A stretch of DNA of 43,333 nucleotides from Alkalihalobacillus alcalophilus ATCC 27647 = CGMCC 1.3604 (GCF_000292245.2 NZ_ALPT02000038.1:1-43333); one strand, 5' to 3'. Positions 16,767-25,165 are shown, counted from the first letter of the stretch. Notes: generated by a model not told the origin, from the sequence alone. A program made the numbers and translations.

Positions 16767-16802
16767 GGCGAGCGTGTTTGTCATCAAGACAAGTACGCTC
16801 GT
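16767..16802 (+). terminator. Probable terminator hairpin after the subtilase
   Basis: GGCGAGCGT and GTTTGTC pair with GACAAGTACGCTCGTC in a long stem around ATCAA. The following T residues are interrupted, so termination strength is uncertain. Confidence 0.65.
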
Positions 16803-16841
16803 CTCTTAAGTTTTGTACATGGAGCGGAAGGACGTTTCCTC

Positions 16842-16930
16842 ACTGAATATGGTGTAAAAAAGTCGAACACTGCCGCCTAACTGAATATTGTCAGCGATGA
16901 TAGGGGAAAAAAGCCGTTCACTGCCGCTTC
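16842..16930 (+). repeat. Degenerate two-unit repeat with 51-bp spacing
   Basis: AAAAAAGTCG and CACTGCCGC (16856 onward) recur as AAAAAAGCCG and CACTGCCGC (16907 onward), 51 bases later. ACTGAATAT also occurs twice nearby but 38 bases apart. This looks like the remains of an array. The rest of the 530-base gap before atpZ holds a 12-bp inverted repeat (TTGTTCACATTT at 16958, AAATGTGAACAA at 17114), and then the atp promoter. Confidence 0.5.
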
Positions 16931-17158
16931 GCCCTAATAAACAACTATCGACAAAATTTGTTCACATTTTCATCTGAAGAGTAAAGAAAACGCTGCCTGG
17001 TGTATGGTTTCGCTATAAATCGCATGGCTAACAGAAATTCGGCTTATATTAATAGAAAATAATAGAAATAATAAATAGGAACAAACCTAACTTTGTCTAA
17101 TATTGTTTGTCAGAAATGTGAACAATCAAAATAGATGACATTTCTCCAAATTTTTCAT

Positions 17159-17198
17159 GGGAAAACCAATTGACACTTGGTTTTCCCTATTGTACGAT
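17159..17198 (+). promoter_or_regulatory. atp operon promoter with a perfect inverted repeat around the -35 box
   Basis: TTGACA (17170-17175), a 17-base spacer and TACGAT (17193-17198) form a good sigma-A promoter about 90 bases before atpZ. GGGAAAACCAA (17159-17169) and TTGGTTTTCCC (17177-17187) are perfect 11-bp complements, so the -35 box is exactly in the loop. It could be a repressor operator; a hairpin terminating transcription from upstream is the alternative. Confidence 0.65.
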
Positions 17199-17288
17199 TA
17201 CAAAGGATATGAAGATGATAAGGGTTACATATCCAGCGTTTTTTTTGATATTGGACATGCCATTTAGAGGATGGGAAGGAGACGGTTT

Positions 17289-17513
17289 ATGTCGAAACCT
17301 GAAAAGAGTCCTTATCGAGCGATGGCGCTTGTTTCTGTCATCTCGTCATATATTGTCGTTTGTACATTAGCAGGTGTTTATAGTGGTTTATGGTTAGATG
17401 AACGCTTTGATACTGCTCCGCTCTTTTTGATTGTCTCTATATTTACATGGCTAGGTGTTGCGTTTTACGCTGTGTTTAAAACGATTCAACCTTACTTAGG
17501 AGAAGATGAATAA
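17289..17513 (+). CDS. atpZ: AtpZ/AtpI family small membrane protein
   Basis: 74 residues. A short basic N-terminus is followed by a two-helix hairpin: MALVSVISSYIVVCTLAGVY, then GLWLDERF, then LFLIVSIFTWLGVAFYAVF. GLWLDERF is typical of AtpZ, the first gene of the atp operon in alkaliphilic Bacillus, proposed to work with AtpI in Mg2+/Ca2+ supply or c-ring assembly. ATG 17289 has AAGGAG (17276-17281) seven bases before it; the longer open frame upstream lacks an RBS. It overlaps or abuts atpI. Confidence 0.85.
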   Translation: MSKPEKSPYRAMALVSVISSYIVVCTLAGVYSGLWLDERFDTAPLFLIVSIFTWLGVAFYAVFKTIQPYLGEDE

Positions 17514-17907
17514 TTATGACTTCCATTGGCAACAAAATGAAACAATATACGATTATTTTTCTTATTGCCTTGGTGGTAACGATTATTTGTTTTTTGTAAC
17601 GCCTTATCCCGATGTATTCCTCGGTTTAACTATTGGTTTTTTGGTTAGTTATCTTAATCTTTTGACGATCTACCAGAAAACTTCTCTCATTGGTCGTATC
17701 GCAAGCAACTTACAAAAGCATTCGATGATTTCAGTGCTCTTTGCCGGGTTTAGCTATGCTATACGCATCTCACTTGTCATTCTTGCACTGTTTGTTGCAA
17801 TGCAATTTCCTGATGAAGTGAACTTAATTTCGGTCATTGCAGGGATTTCCCTGGTTTATGTCATTATATTTGTGGATACTATAACTCAAAGTGGCAGAAA
17901 GAGGTGA
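17506..17907 (+). CDS. atpI: ATP synthase protein I (AtpI), probably frameshifted in its first helix
   Basis: The continuous frame from ATG 17506 gives 133 residues. From about residue 31 it is a normal AtpI (TPYPDVFLGLTIGFLVSYLN, then three more hydrophobic segments), but its first 30 residues are polar and unlike the family. The overlapping frame from ATG 17516 (AGGAGA at 17498-17503) reads MKQYTIIFLIALVVTIICF, the missing first helix, before a stop at 17597. The frames meet in a run of six T (17590-17595); one more T would fuse them into a four-helix AtpI. Either the base is missing in the sequence, or slippage at the run makes the protein. AtpI helps c-ring assembly and Mg2+ uptake. Confidence 0.75.
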   Translation: MNNYDFHWQQNETIYDYFSYCLGGNDYLFFVTPYPDVFLGLTIGFLVSYLNLLTIYQKTSLIGRIASNLQKHSMISVLFAGFSYAIRISLVILALFVAMQFPDEVNLISVIAGISLVYVIIFVDTITQSGRKR

Positions 17908-17915
17908 AATAAAAT

Positions 17916-18638
17916 ATGGCAATTATGGCACATGTGTCCCCAATAAGAACCTTTATGGGTCTTGATTTTAATATGTCTTCCGTTCTTATGACGACTATAG
18001 CATGTCTGATCGTTTTCTTAATCTGTTTTATCGGAACGAGAAAGTTGTCCATGAAACCATCTGGAATGCAAAACTTCTTAGAATGGGTTGTCGATTTTGT
18101 TCGTGGGATTATTAAGGCGAACATGGGATGGAAAGTCGGTGGACAATTTATCGCCTTAGCTTTTACATTACTATTTTATGTGTTTGTAGCAAATATGTTG
18201 GGTCTTCCTTTTGAAATATATGATAAAGCTACACATGAAGTTTGGTGGAAATCACCAACATCTGACCCGGCTGTTACTATATCAATGGCAGCATTAGTCA
18301 TTCTCCTCACACATTACTATGGGATTAAAATCCGTGGAATGGGAGAATATTTAAAAGACTATGTTCGACCAGTATGGTTCTTGCTTCCATTTAAAATTAT
18401 TGAGGAATTTGCCAACACCTTAACACTTGGAATGCGTTTATTTGGTAACGTATATGCCAAGGAAATGTTAATGATACTATTAGTTGGATTAGGGACATCA
18501 GGTTTCCTTGGGGCATTTGGTGCATTCCTACCATTAATCGTTTGGCAAGCCTTTGGTATGTTCATTGGTTCGCTGCAAGCATTTATCTTTGCAATGCTCG
18601 CAATGGTTTATATGGCTCACAAAGTTGAGGCACATTAA
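17916..18638 (+). CDS. atpB: F0F1 ATP synthase subunit a
   Basis: Membrane subunit forming the proton path against the c ring. 240 residues with five to six helices. The essential Arg174 is in LGMRLFGNVYAKEMLM. Lys182 and Gly214 (QAFGMFIGSLQAF) fall at the places of Lys180 and Gly212 of the alkaliphile Bacillus pseudofirmus enzyme (both offset by two), residues known to matter for ATP synthesis at high pH. ATG 17916 follows GAGGTG. It is the first structural F0 gene, nine bases after atpI. Confidence 0.97.
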   Translation: MAIMAHVSPIRTFMGLDFNMSSVLMTTIACLIVFLICFIGTRKLSMKPSGMQNFLEWVVDFVRGIIKANMGWKVGGQFIALAFTLLFYVFVANMLGLPFEIYDKATHEVWWKSPTSDPAVTISMAALVILLTHYYGIKIRGMGEYLKDYVRPVWFLLPFKIIEEFANTLTLGMRLFGNVYAKEMLMILLVGLGTSGFLGAFGAFLPLIVWQAFGMFIGSLQAFIFAMLAMVYMAHKVEAH

Positions 18639-18708
18639 TTTAGGTAATAACGCTCTATTGAGCAAAAAAATAATAAAAATTATTTCATCATAGGGAGGAA
18701 ATTTTATC

Positions 18709-18924
18709 ATGGGTTTATTAGGAGCAGCAATTGTTGCAGGTTTAGCAGCTGTCGGAGGAGCAATCGCCGTAGCTATCATTGTAAAATCAACTATCGAGGG
18801 AGTAACTCGTCAACCAGAACTTAAAGGTACATTACAAACACTTATGTTCATCGGGGTACCTCTTGCAGAAGCCGTACCAATCATCGCGATCGTTATGGGC
18901 TTCCTAATCATGGGTAACGCTTAA
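18709..18924 (+). CDS. atpE: F0F1 ATP synthase subunit c
   Basis: 71-residue two-helix proteolipid. Helix 1 has GGAIAVA (16-22), i.e. GxAxAxA, three of the four alanines of the alkaliphile AxAxAxA motif where neutralophiles have GxGxGxG. Helix 2 has the carboxylate Glu54 inside Pro51-LA-Glu54-AV-Pro57, the alkaliphile PxxExxP pattern. The RBS GGAGG is strong, as expected for the most highly made subunit, and a stable hairpin follows the stop codon. Confidence 0.97.
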   Translation: MGLLGAAIVAGLAAVGGAIAVAIIVKSTIEGVTRQPELKGTLQTLMFIGVPLAEAVPIIAIVMGFLIMGNA

Positions 18925-18955
18925 TACGATTTTGTCGTAGGAATGCGGCATACTT

Positions 18956-19010
18956 TTGCACATGGAAATGGCGACAGCATCCACAACGAGGCTGCGCCAT
19001 TGCTTGTGTA
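18956..19010 (+). other. Intercistronic hairpin between atpE and atpF
   Basis: AATGGCG-A-CAGC (18968-18978) pairs with GCTGCGCCATT (18991-19001); flanking CACA/TGTG extend the stem. No T tract, so it more likely protects or processes mRNA than terminates. This may help give atpE its higher expression. Confidence 0.6.
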
Positions 19011-19110
19011 TGGTTTAACAACTTAAATGATTAACTAGTCAATTGATAAAAAGCTTGAATATAAAAGGTTTTACTGAGAAATTCTCACATCCATGAAAGG
19101 AGTGAACGAA

Positions 19111-19602
19111 ATGGGTTTTGAAATACCATGGGGCTCTATTCTTTATCAATTATTTGCATTTCTTGTATTGTTAGCCCTTTTAAGCAAATTCGCACTTAAG
19201 CCTCTACTTGGCATTATGGAAAAGCGTGAGCAAATGGTTAATGACCAAATTGAGAACGCTGAAGCGAGAAGCAAAGAGGCTGAAGCATATATTAAAGATC
19301 AACGCATTGCTTTAGAAGAAGCTCGTACGGAAGCACATGAAATCGTACAAAATGCGAAAAAACTAAGTGAGCAACAAGGTCAAGAGATCTTAGAGCAAGC
19401 TCGTGTTAACGCTGAAAGAATTAAAGATGCAGCTCTTGCTGAGATTCAACGCGAAAAAGAGCATGCGGTTAGCGAACTTCGCGAACAAGTCGCAAGTCTA
19501 TCTGTTCTAATTGCTACTAAAGTGATTGAAAAAGAACTTAATGCAGAAGAACAAGACAAGCTTGTACAAGAGTACATTAAAGAGGTAGGCGGTAAGCTAT
19601 GA
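19111..19602 (+). CDS. atpF: F0F1 ATP synthase subunit b
   Basis: 163 residues: one N-terminal membrane helix (ILYQLFAFLVLLALLSKFAL), then a long charged coiled coil (about 35-150) that dimerises as the peripheral stalk. ATG 19111 has AAAGGAGTG at ideal spacing; ATG 19093 overlaps this RBS and is rejected. The stop overlaps the atpH start by four bases (ATGA), so translation is probably coupled. Confidence 0.96.
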   Translation: MGFEIPWGSILYQLFAFLVLLALLSKFALKPLLGIMEKREQMVNDQIENAEARSKEAEAYIKDQRIALEEARTEAHEIVQNAKKLSEQQGQEILEQARVNAERIKDAALAEIQREKEHAVSELREQVASLSVLIATKVIEKELNAEEQDKLVQEYIKEVGGKL

Positions 19603-20147
19603 GTAACGTTGCCGTAGCCAATCGTTATGCAAATGCCCTTTTTCAAGTTGCACGCGAAAAAGGAATCCTCATTCAAGCAATTGAAGAGCTTCAAGCAATC
19701 AAGGACGTTGTTCAATCAACTCCTTCTTTCTCAAAATTCCTTGAAAATCCGAAATTTACAAAAGATCAAAAGCGCGCGTTTATTCAATCAAGTTTTCAAG
19801 GTTCAGTAAGTAGTGAAGTGCTTAATACTTTACAAATCTTAGTGGATCGTAAACGTACAGATATTCTTGTGCCGATGATCAAAAAGTTTGTTGCTTTATC
19901 TTATGAAGCGCAAAATATTGCCGAAGCCACTGTGTTTTCAGCAAAAGCACTAACTGAAGAAGAAAAAACTCAAATAGCTCAAGTTTTTGCGGTGAAAGTT
20001 GGAAAAGCTAAGCTATTAATTAATAATGTAGTAAACGCCGACCTTTTAGGCGGTTTGAAAATTCGTATTGGTGACCGTATTTTTGACGGAAGCGTTAAGT
20101 CTCAACTTGATCGCTTAGAGCGTCAATTGGTAACGGGAACACGTTAG
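19599..20147 (+). CDS. atpH: F0F1 ATP synthase subunit delta
   Basis: 182 residues linking the b stalk to the top of F1. The family opening VAVANRYANALFQVAREKG and the closing ADLLGGLKIRIGDRIFDGS are both present. The start overlaps the end of atpF; atpA follows after 21 bases. Confidence 0.96.
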   Translation: MSNVAVANRYANALFQVAREKGILIQAIEELQAIKDVVQSTPSFSKFLENPKFTKDQKRAFIQSSFQGSVSSEVLNTLQILVDRKRTDILVPMIKKFVALSYEAQNIAEATVFSAKALTEEEKTQIAQVFAVKVGKAKLLINNVVNADLLGGLKIRIGDRIFDGSVKSQLDRLERQLVTGTR

Positions 20148-20168
20148 TAGAAGATAGGGGTGAATGAT

Positions 20169-21677
20169 ATGAGCATCAAACCAGAGGAAATTAGCTCTCT
20201 AATTAAACAGCAGATTGAGAATTTTGAATCTGATGTTCAAGTACAGGATGTAGGTACAGTTATCCGTGTCGGTGACGGTATCGCACTTGCTCATGGCCTT
20301 GAGAATGTTATGGCGGGTGAATTACTCGAATTCTCAAATGGTGTAATGGGAATGGCTCAGAACCTTGAGGAAAACAATATCGGGATTATCATTTTAGGAC
20401 CTTACCGTGACATTCGTGAAGGTGACGAAGTAAAACGTACAGGTCGTATCATGGAAGTTCCTGTAGGTGAACAATTATTAGGTCGTGTCGTGAACTCACT
20501 AGGACAACCTATCGATGGTTTAGGTCCAGTGAATACGATTAAATCACGTCCAATCGAAGCACAAGCACCTGGTGTAATGGCTCGTAAATCCGTTCACGAA
20601 CCATTACAAACAGGAATTAAATCAATTGATGCAATGGTACCAATTGGCCGTGGTCAACGTGAGTTAATTATCGGTGACCGTCAAACTGGTAAAACAGCGA
20701 TTGCAATTGATACGATCTTAAACCAAGCTGACCAAAATATGATTTGTATTTACGTCGCAATTGGCCAAAAAGAATCAACAGTTGCAGGTGTTGTAGAGAC
20801 ACTTCGTCAAAAAGGTGCTCTAGATTACACAATCGTTGTATCAGCGAGTGCATCAGATCCAGCACCAATGTTATTCTTAGCACCATATGCTGGGGTAACA
20901 ATGGGTGAGGAGTTCATGTATAACGGAAAGCATGTTTTAGTTATCTATGATGACTTAACAAAACAAGCATCTGCTTATCGTGAGCTTTCATTATTACTTC
21001 GTCGTCCTCCAGGTCGTGAGGCGTTCCCAGGGGATGTATTCTACTTACATTCACGTTTACTTGAGCGTGCAGCGAAATTAAACGATGACTTAGGTGGCGG
21101 TTCGATCACAGCTTTACCTTTCATTGAAACACAAGCTGGTGACGTATCTGCATACATTCCAACAAACGTTATTTCCATCACTGATGGACAAATTTTCTTA
21201 CAATCTGATTTATTCCACTCAGGTGTACGTCCAGCCGTTAACGCCGGTTTATCGGTATCACGTGTAGGGGGTTCTGCCCAAATTAAAGCGATGAAAAAAG
21301 TTGCCGGTACACTTCGTCTTGACTTAGCTGCTTACCGTGAGCTAGAAGCATTCTCTCAATTTGGTTCAGACCTTGATAAAGCGACACAAGCAAAATTAAA
21401 CCGTGGTCAACGTACAGTTGAGATTTTAAAACAAGACTTACACAAACCACTTTCAGTTGAAAAACAAGTTGTGATTCTTTATGCCTTAACAAAAGGCTTC
21501 TTGGATGATGTCCCAGTCGCTGATGTTTTACGCTTTGAATCAGAGTTGTTCACTTTCATCGACCATAACAAAAAAGAATTATTTGATCACATCCGCACAA
21601 CAGGTGCATTACCTGAGGATGCTGACTTAGTAGCAGCGATCAATGAATTCAAAAAAGGCTTCACTGTAAGTAAATAA
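20169..21677 (+). CDS. atpA: F0F1 ATP synthase subunit alpha
   Basis: 502 residues, the usual size. P-loop GDRQTGKTA near 168-176, the VVSASASDPAPMLFLAPYAG and DDLTKQASAYRELSLLLRRP segments, and the PAVNAGLSVSRVGGSAQ region with the arginine finger. It carries the non-catalytic nucleotide sites of the F1 head. ATG 20169 (MSIKPEEISSLIKQQIENFE) with AGGGGTGA upstream is the family start; GTG 20160 lies within the RBS. Confidence 0.97.
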   Translation: MSIKPEEISSLIKQQIENFESDVQVQDVGTVIRVGDGIALAHGLENVMAGELLEFSNGVMGMAQNLEENNIGIIILGPYRDIREGDEVKRTGRIMEVPVGEQLLGRVVNSLGQPIDGLGPVNTIKSRPIEAQAPGVMARKSVHEPLQTGIKSIDAMVPIGRGQRELIIGDRQTGKTAIAIDTILNQADQNMICIYVAIGQKESTVAGVVETLRQKGALDYTIVVSASASDPAPMLFLAPYAGVTMGEEFMYNGKHVLVIYDDLTKQASAYRELSLLLRRPPGREAFPGDVFYLHSRLLERAAKLNDDLGGGSITALPFIETQAGDVSAYIPTNVISITDGQIFLQSDLFHSGVRPAVNAGLSVSRVGGSAQIKAMKKVAGTLRLDLAAYRELEAFSQFGSDLDKATQAKLNRGQRTVEILKQDLHKPLSVEKQVVILYALTKGFLDDVPVADVLRFESELFTFIDHNKKELFDHIRTTGALPEDADLVAAINEFKKGFTVSK

Positions 21678-21679
21678 TT

Positions 21680-21716
21680 GAAGTTTAAGGTTCCCGAGTC
21701 ATCGGGACCTAACTTC
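21680..21716 (+). other. Intercistronic hairpin between atpA and atpG
   Basis: GAAGTT and AGGTTCCCGA pair with TCGGGACCT and AACTTC around GTCA. A strong stem without a T tract in a 100-base gap, probably an RNA-stability or processing element. Confidence 0.6.
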
Positions 21717-21783
21717 CATATAAATTGTTCGGCATTCATTGTGAAATGGATGGAATAGTTTTGCAAAAAAGGTGGTGAAACAA

Positions 21784-22650
21784 GTGGCTTCATTACGTGA
21801 TATAAAAGCACGCATTACGTCTACTAAAAAGACAAAACAAATTACGAAGGCGATGCAAATGGTTTCAGCTGCAAAGCTAAACCGTGCTCAAAATAAAGCA
21901 CAAGCCTTCCAACCTTATACGGATAAAATTCATGAGGTTGTATCTGGGATTGCTTCTTCTAATACAGAAGTATCACACCCGATGCTTCAAACTCGCCCCG
22001 TTAAGAAGACTGGTTATGTCGTCATGACATCTGATACAGGTCTTGCGGGTGGTTATAATAGTAACCTCGTTCGTGATTTGCTTAAAACAATTGAAGCGCG
22101 TCATTCATCACCAGATGAGTATGCAATCATTGTCTTAGGTCGTATCGGTCGTGACTTGTTTAAAAAACGTAATCTTCCAATCGTTCAGGAGTTAATCGGT
22201 CTACCAGATCAACCTGAATTTAATGATATTAAAAATGTGGCTCGTACAACAGTTGAAATGTTTGCAGACGGCATTTTTGATGAGTTATATGTATGGTACA
22301 ACCACTTTGTCAATCCAATCAAACAAGATGTAACGGAGAAAAAGCTTTTACCATTATCGGATATCGGAACAGATGGAGCTAAAGGTGCAAGTAGTGAATA
22401 CGTGTATGAGCCATCTGAGGCAGCGATTTTAGAAGTGCTTCTTCCACAATATGCGGAAAGCTTAATTTACGGTGCATTACTTGATGCTAAAGCTAGTGAA
22501 TTCGGTGCTCGTATGACAGCGATGAGTGCAGCAACGGATAACGCTTCAGGCATTATTGATGACTTGACATTAACATATAACCGTTTAAGACAAGCAGCGA
22601 TTACGCAAGAGATTACGGAAATCGTCGGCGGAGCAGCTGCATTAGAATAA
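21784..22650 (+). CDS. atpG: F0F1 ATP synthase subunit gamma
   Basis: Central rotor shaft, 288 residues. The N-terminal helix (ASLRDIKARITSTKKTKQIT) and the C-terminal helix (TLTYNRLRQAAITQEITEIV) are the conserved coiled-coil halves. GTG 21784 is chosen, giving the family N-terminus; AAGGTGG (21769-21775) is its RBS, and the GTG codons at 21772 and 21775 lie inside that RBS. Confidence 0.95.
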   Translation: MASLRDIKARITSTKKTKQITKAMQMVSAAKLNRAQNKAQAFQPYTDKIHEVVSGIASSNTEVSHPMLQTRPVKKTGYVVMTSDTGLAGGYNSNLVRDLLKTIEARHSSPDEYAIIVLGRIGRDLFKKRNLPIVQELIGLPDQPEFNDIKNVARTTVEMFADGIFDELYVWYNHFVNPIKQDVTEKKLLPLSDIGTDGAKGASSEYVYEPSEAAILEVLLPQYAESLIYGALLDAKASEFGARMTAMSAATDNASGIIDDLTLTYNRLRQAAITQEITEIVGGAAALE

Positions 22651-22740
22651 TATCGGAACGCAAATCAATTGATGATACGGTCAATAGACTACTTTATAAG
22701 TGTTCATCAAAGTAGTTGATAGCCAATAGGAGGGAAAAAA

Positions 22741-24153
22741 ATGAATACAGGTCGCATTACTCAAGTAATGGGTCCAGTTGTTGACGTAAAGTTTAACAGT
22801 GGACAGTTACCTGAACTCAATAATGCATTACGCGTTGAACAACGTGGCGCGAGCATAAATGCAGTTGATGTTAATGTAACATTAGAAGTAGCCTTGCATC
22901 TAGGTGACGACACTGTTCGTACGGTTGCAATGTCTTCTACAGACGGACTTGTTCGTGGAACAGAAGTGGTTGACACAGGTGACGCGATTTCTGTACCAGT
23001 TGGAGACGTGACATTAGGTCGCGTATTTAACGTATTAGGTGAAGCAATCGACTTAGCTGATCCAATTCCAGCTGATGCTAAGCGTGCTCCAATTCACCGT
23101 GAAGCACCAAAGTTTGATGAGCTTTCTACAGGTAAAGAAATTCTTGAGACAGGAATTAAAGTTGTAGACTTACTAGCTCCTTATATCAAAGGTGGTAAAA
23201 TCGGCCTATTTGGAGGAGCGGGTGTAGGTAAAACCGTTCTTATCCAAGAACTTATTAACAACATCGCTCAAGAGCACGGTGGTATCTCTGTATTCGCCGG
23301 TGTAGGTGAGCGTACTCGTGAAGGAAATGACCTTTTCCACGAAATGACAGATTCAGGCGTTATTAAGAAAACGGCAATGGTATTCGGTCAAATGAACGAG
23401 CCACCTGGTGCGCGTATGCGTGTTGCCCTTTCAGGCTTAACAATGGCTGAGCATTTCCGTGATAAAGACGGACAAGACGTTCTTTTATTCATCGACAACA
23501 TTTTCCGCTTTACACAAGCTGGTTCAGAGGTTTCGGCCCTACTTGGTCGTATGCCATCTGCCGTTGGTTACCAACCAACACTTGCAACGGAAATGGGTCA
23601 ATTACAAGAGCGTATTACATCTACTAAAGTCGGTTCTGTTACATCTATCCAAGCGATTTATGTACCAGCCGATGACTATACGGATCCAGCTCCAGCAACA
23701 ACTTTCGCTCACTTAGATGCAACAACAAACTTAGAGCGTAAGTTATCTGAGATGGGTATTTACCCAGCCGTGGATCCATTAGCATCTACATCTCGTGCCC
23801 TTTCTCCAGAAGTTGTTGGAGAAGAGCATTATGCAATTGCTCGTCAAGTACAGCAAACGCTACAAAAGTACAACGAGCTTCAAGATATTATCGCAATCCT
23901 AGGTATGGATGAGCTTTCAGAAGAAGAGAAACAAATCGTTGCCCGTGCACGTCGTATTCAATTCTTCTTATCGCAAAACTTCCACGTGGCTGAGCAATTT
24001 ACTGGCCAAAAAGGATCTTATGTACCGGTTAAAGAAACGGTTAAAGGCTTCAAAGAAATTCTTGAAGGTAAGTACGATAACCTTCCAGAAGATGCGTTCC
24101 GTCTAGTTGGACGTATCGAAGAAGTTGTGGAAAAAGCAAAGGAAATGGCTTAA
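22741..24153 (+). CDS. atpD: F0F1 ATP synthase subunit beta
   Basis: Catalytic subunit, 470 residues. P-loop GGAGVGKT near 158-165, catalytic Glu in GVGERTREGNDL, the LLFIDNIFRF Walker B strand, and the DELSEEEKQIVARARRIQFF (DELSEE) loop. AGGAGGG precedes ATG 22741. Confidence 0.98.
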   Translation: MNTGRITQVMGPVVDVKFNSGQLPELNNALRVEQRGASINAVDVNVTLEVALHLGDDTVRTVAMSSTDGLVRGTEVVDTGDAISVPVGDVTLGRVFNVLGEAIDLADPIPADAKRAPIHREAPKFDELSTGKEILETGIKVVDLLAPYIKGGKIGLFGGAGVGKTVLIQELINNIAQEHGGISVFAGVGERTREGNDLFHEMTDSGVIKKTAMVFGQMNEPPGARMRVALSGLTMAEHFRDKDGQDVLLFIDNIFRFTQAGSEVSALLGRMPSAVGYQPTLATEMGQLQERITSTKVGSVTSIQAIYVPADDYTDPAPATTFAHLDATTNLERKLSEMGIYPAVDPLASTSRALSPEVVGEEHYAIARQVQQTLQKYNELQDIIAILGMDELSEEEKQIVARARRIQFFLSQNFHVAEQFTGQKGSYVPVKETVKGFKEILEGKYDNLPEDAFRLVGRIEEVVEKAKEMA

Positions 24154-24168
24154 TATCCGTTGATTAAT

Positions 24169-24226
24169 AAGCTAGTGGTGGTGAATCACTGCTAGCTCTC
24201 CTCTTAAGTTTTGAGGAGACAAATTT
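24169..24226 (+). other. Two intercistronic hairpins between atpD and atpC
   Basis: GCTAGTG...CACTGCTAGC and then CTCCTC-TTAAGTTTT-GAGGAG follow one another in the 107-base gap. Neither has a T tract, so they are likely RNA-stability or attenuating structures within the operon. Confidence 0.55.
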
Positions 24227-24260
24227 CAAAACCCGTATTGCTATTAAGGAGGGTTTTTAC

Positions 24261-24662
24261 ATGCCAACTATTAATGTGAATGTCGTAACTCCTGATGGCA
24301 AAGTGTATGATGGCGATGTCGATATGGTCAGTGTTCGTACGGTTGACGGCGAGCTCGGTATTTTACCTAAACATATCCCATTAGTTGCTCCATTAACAAT
24401 CGGAGCAGTACGCTTAAAAAACGGCTCAACTGTTGAAAAAGTTGCAGTAAGTGGTGGCTTCGTTGAAGTTCGCCCTGATCAAGTAACGATTTTAGCAGAG
24501 GCTGCGGAATTGCCTTCAGATATCGATGTAGACCGTGCAAAACAAGCAAAGGAACGTGCAGAAAAGCGTCTTGAAGAAATTAAACAAGAGCAAACTGATT
24601 CAAAACGTGCTCAACTTGCCTTAAAACGTGCCATGAACCGCTTGGATGTATCAGGTAAATAA
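24261..24662 (+). CDS. atpC: F0F1 ATP synthase subunit epsilon
   Basis: 133 residues. The N-terminal beta sandwich (INVNVVTPDGKVYDGDVDMV, GELGILPKHIPLVAPLTIG) is followed by a C-terminal helical hairpin (about 87-133, rich in Lys/Glu/Arg), which in Bacillus regulates ATP hydrolysis. Last gene of the operon, followed by a terminator. Confidence 0.97.
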   Translation: MPTINVNVVTPDGKVYDGDVDMVSVRTVDGELGILPKHIPLVAPLTIGAVRLKNGSTVEKVAVSGGFVEVRPDQVTILAEAAELPSDIDVDRAKQAKERAEKRLEEIKQEQTDSKRAQLALKRAMNRLDVSGK

Positions 24663-24670
24663 TCAAATCA

Positions 24671-24711
24671 AAAAGGGAGTAGGATGCTAAGACATCCTAC
24701 TCTCTTTTTTT
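24671..24711 (+). terminator. Terminator of the atp operon
   Basis: GGGAGTAGGATG pairs with CATCCTACTCTC around CTAAGA, followed by seven T. Confidence 0.93.
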
Positions 24712-24744
24712 CATGTGGATTGGAGAAAGAATGGCTTTTTAGCT

Positions 24745-25165
24745 TTGAAAGAAGCCAAAAGCCAATGCCCAAAAGTGAGTAAGGGAAACAAAGGGGTTCA
24801 GTGAGTCCCGAAGCCGTTGAATAAAAGCGTGAAAGGGAATCAAAGAGGTGCAATGAATCCCGAAGCCATTGAATAAAAGCGTGAAAGGGAATCAAAGAGG
24901 TGCAATGAATCCCGAAGCCATTGAATAAAAGCGTGAAAGGGAATCACAGGGCATCAATGAATCCGAAAGCCACCAAATAAAAGCCTCAAAGGGAATCAAA
25001 GAGCCCCAATGAATCCGAAAGCCACCAAATAAAAGCCTCAAAGGGAATCAAAGAGCCCCAATGAATCCGAAAGCCATCAAATAAAAGCCGCAAAGGGAAA
25101 CAAAGGCTCCCAATGAATCCATAAGCCATCAAATAAAAGCCGCAAAGGGAATCAAAGCCCCCACC
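24745..25165 (+). repeat. Tandem repeat array D, 52-bp period, about 8 units
   Basis: GGGAATC or GGGAAAC recurs at 24783, 24835, 24887, 24939, 24991, 25043, 25095 and 25147, always 52 bp apart. Units read GGGAATCAAAG, a variable hexamer (AGGTGC, AGCCCC), CAATGAATCC, AAAGCC, a variable piece, AATAAAAGC and AAA. Units 2-3 and units 5-6 are near-identical neighbours, as in recent local duplication. The array begins about 35 bases after the atp terminator. The 440 bases from its end to ywzB are AT-rich with no gene that I can support. Confidence 0.93.

Noticed and set aside
16958..17125. Rex or Fnr operator upstream of the atp operon
   Set aside because: TGTGAA and TTCACA words occur but not as the required pair with a 6-base spacer.
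17170..17370. 66-residue open frame ahead of atpZ
   Set aside because: Begins on the promoter -35 box and overlaps atpZ out of frame.
18359..18565. Minus-strand frames opposite the atp genes and other housekeeping genes
   Set aside because: Shadows of strongly coding genes on the other strand.
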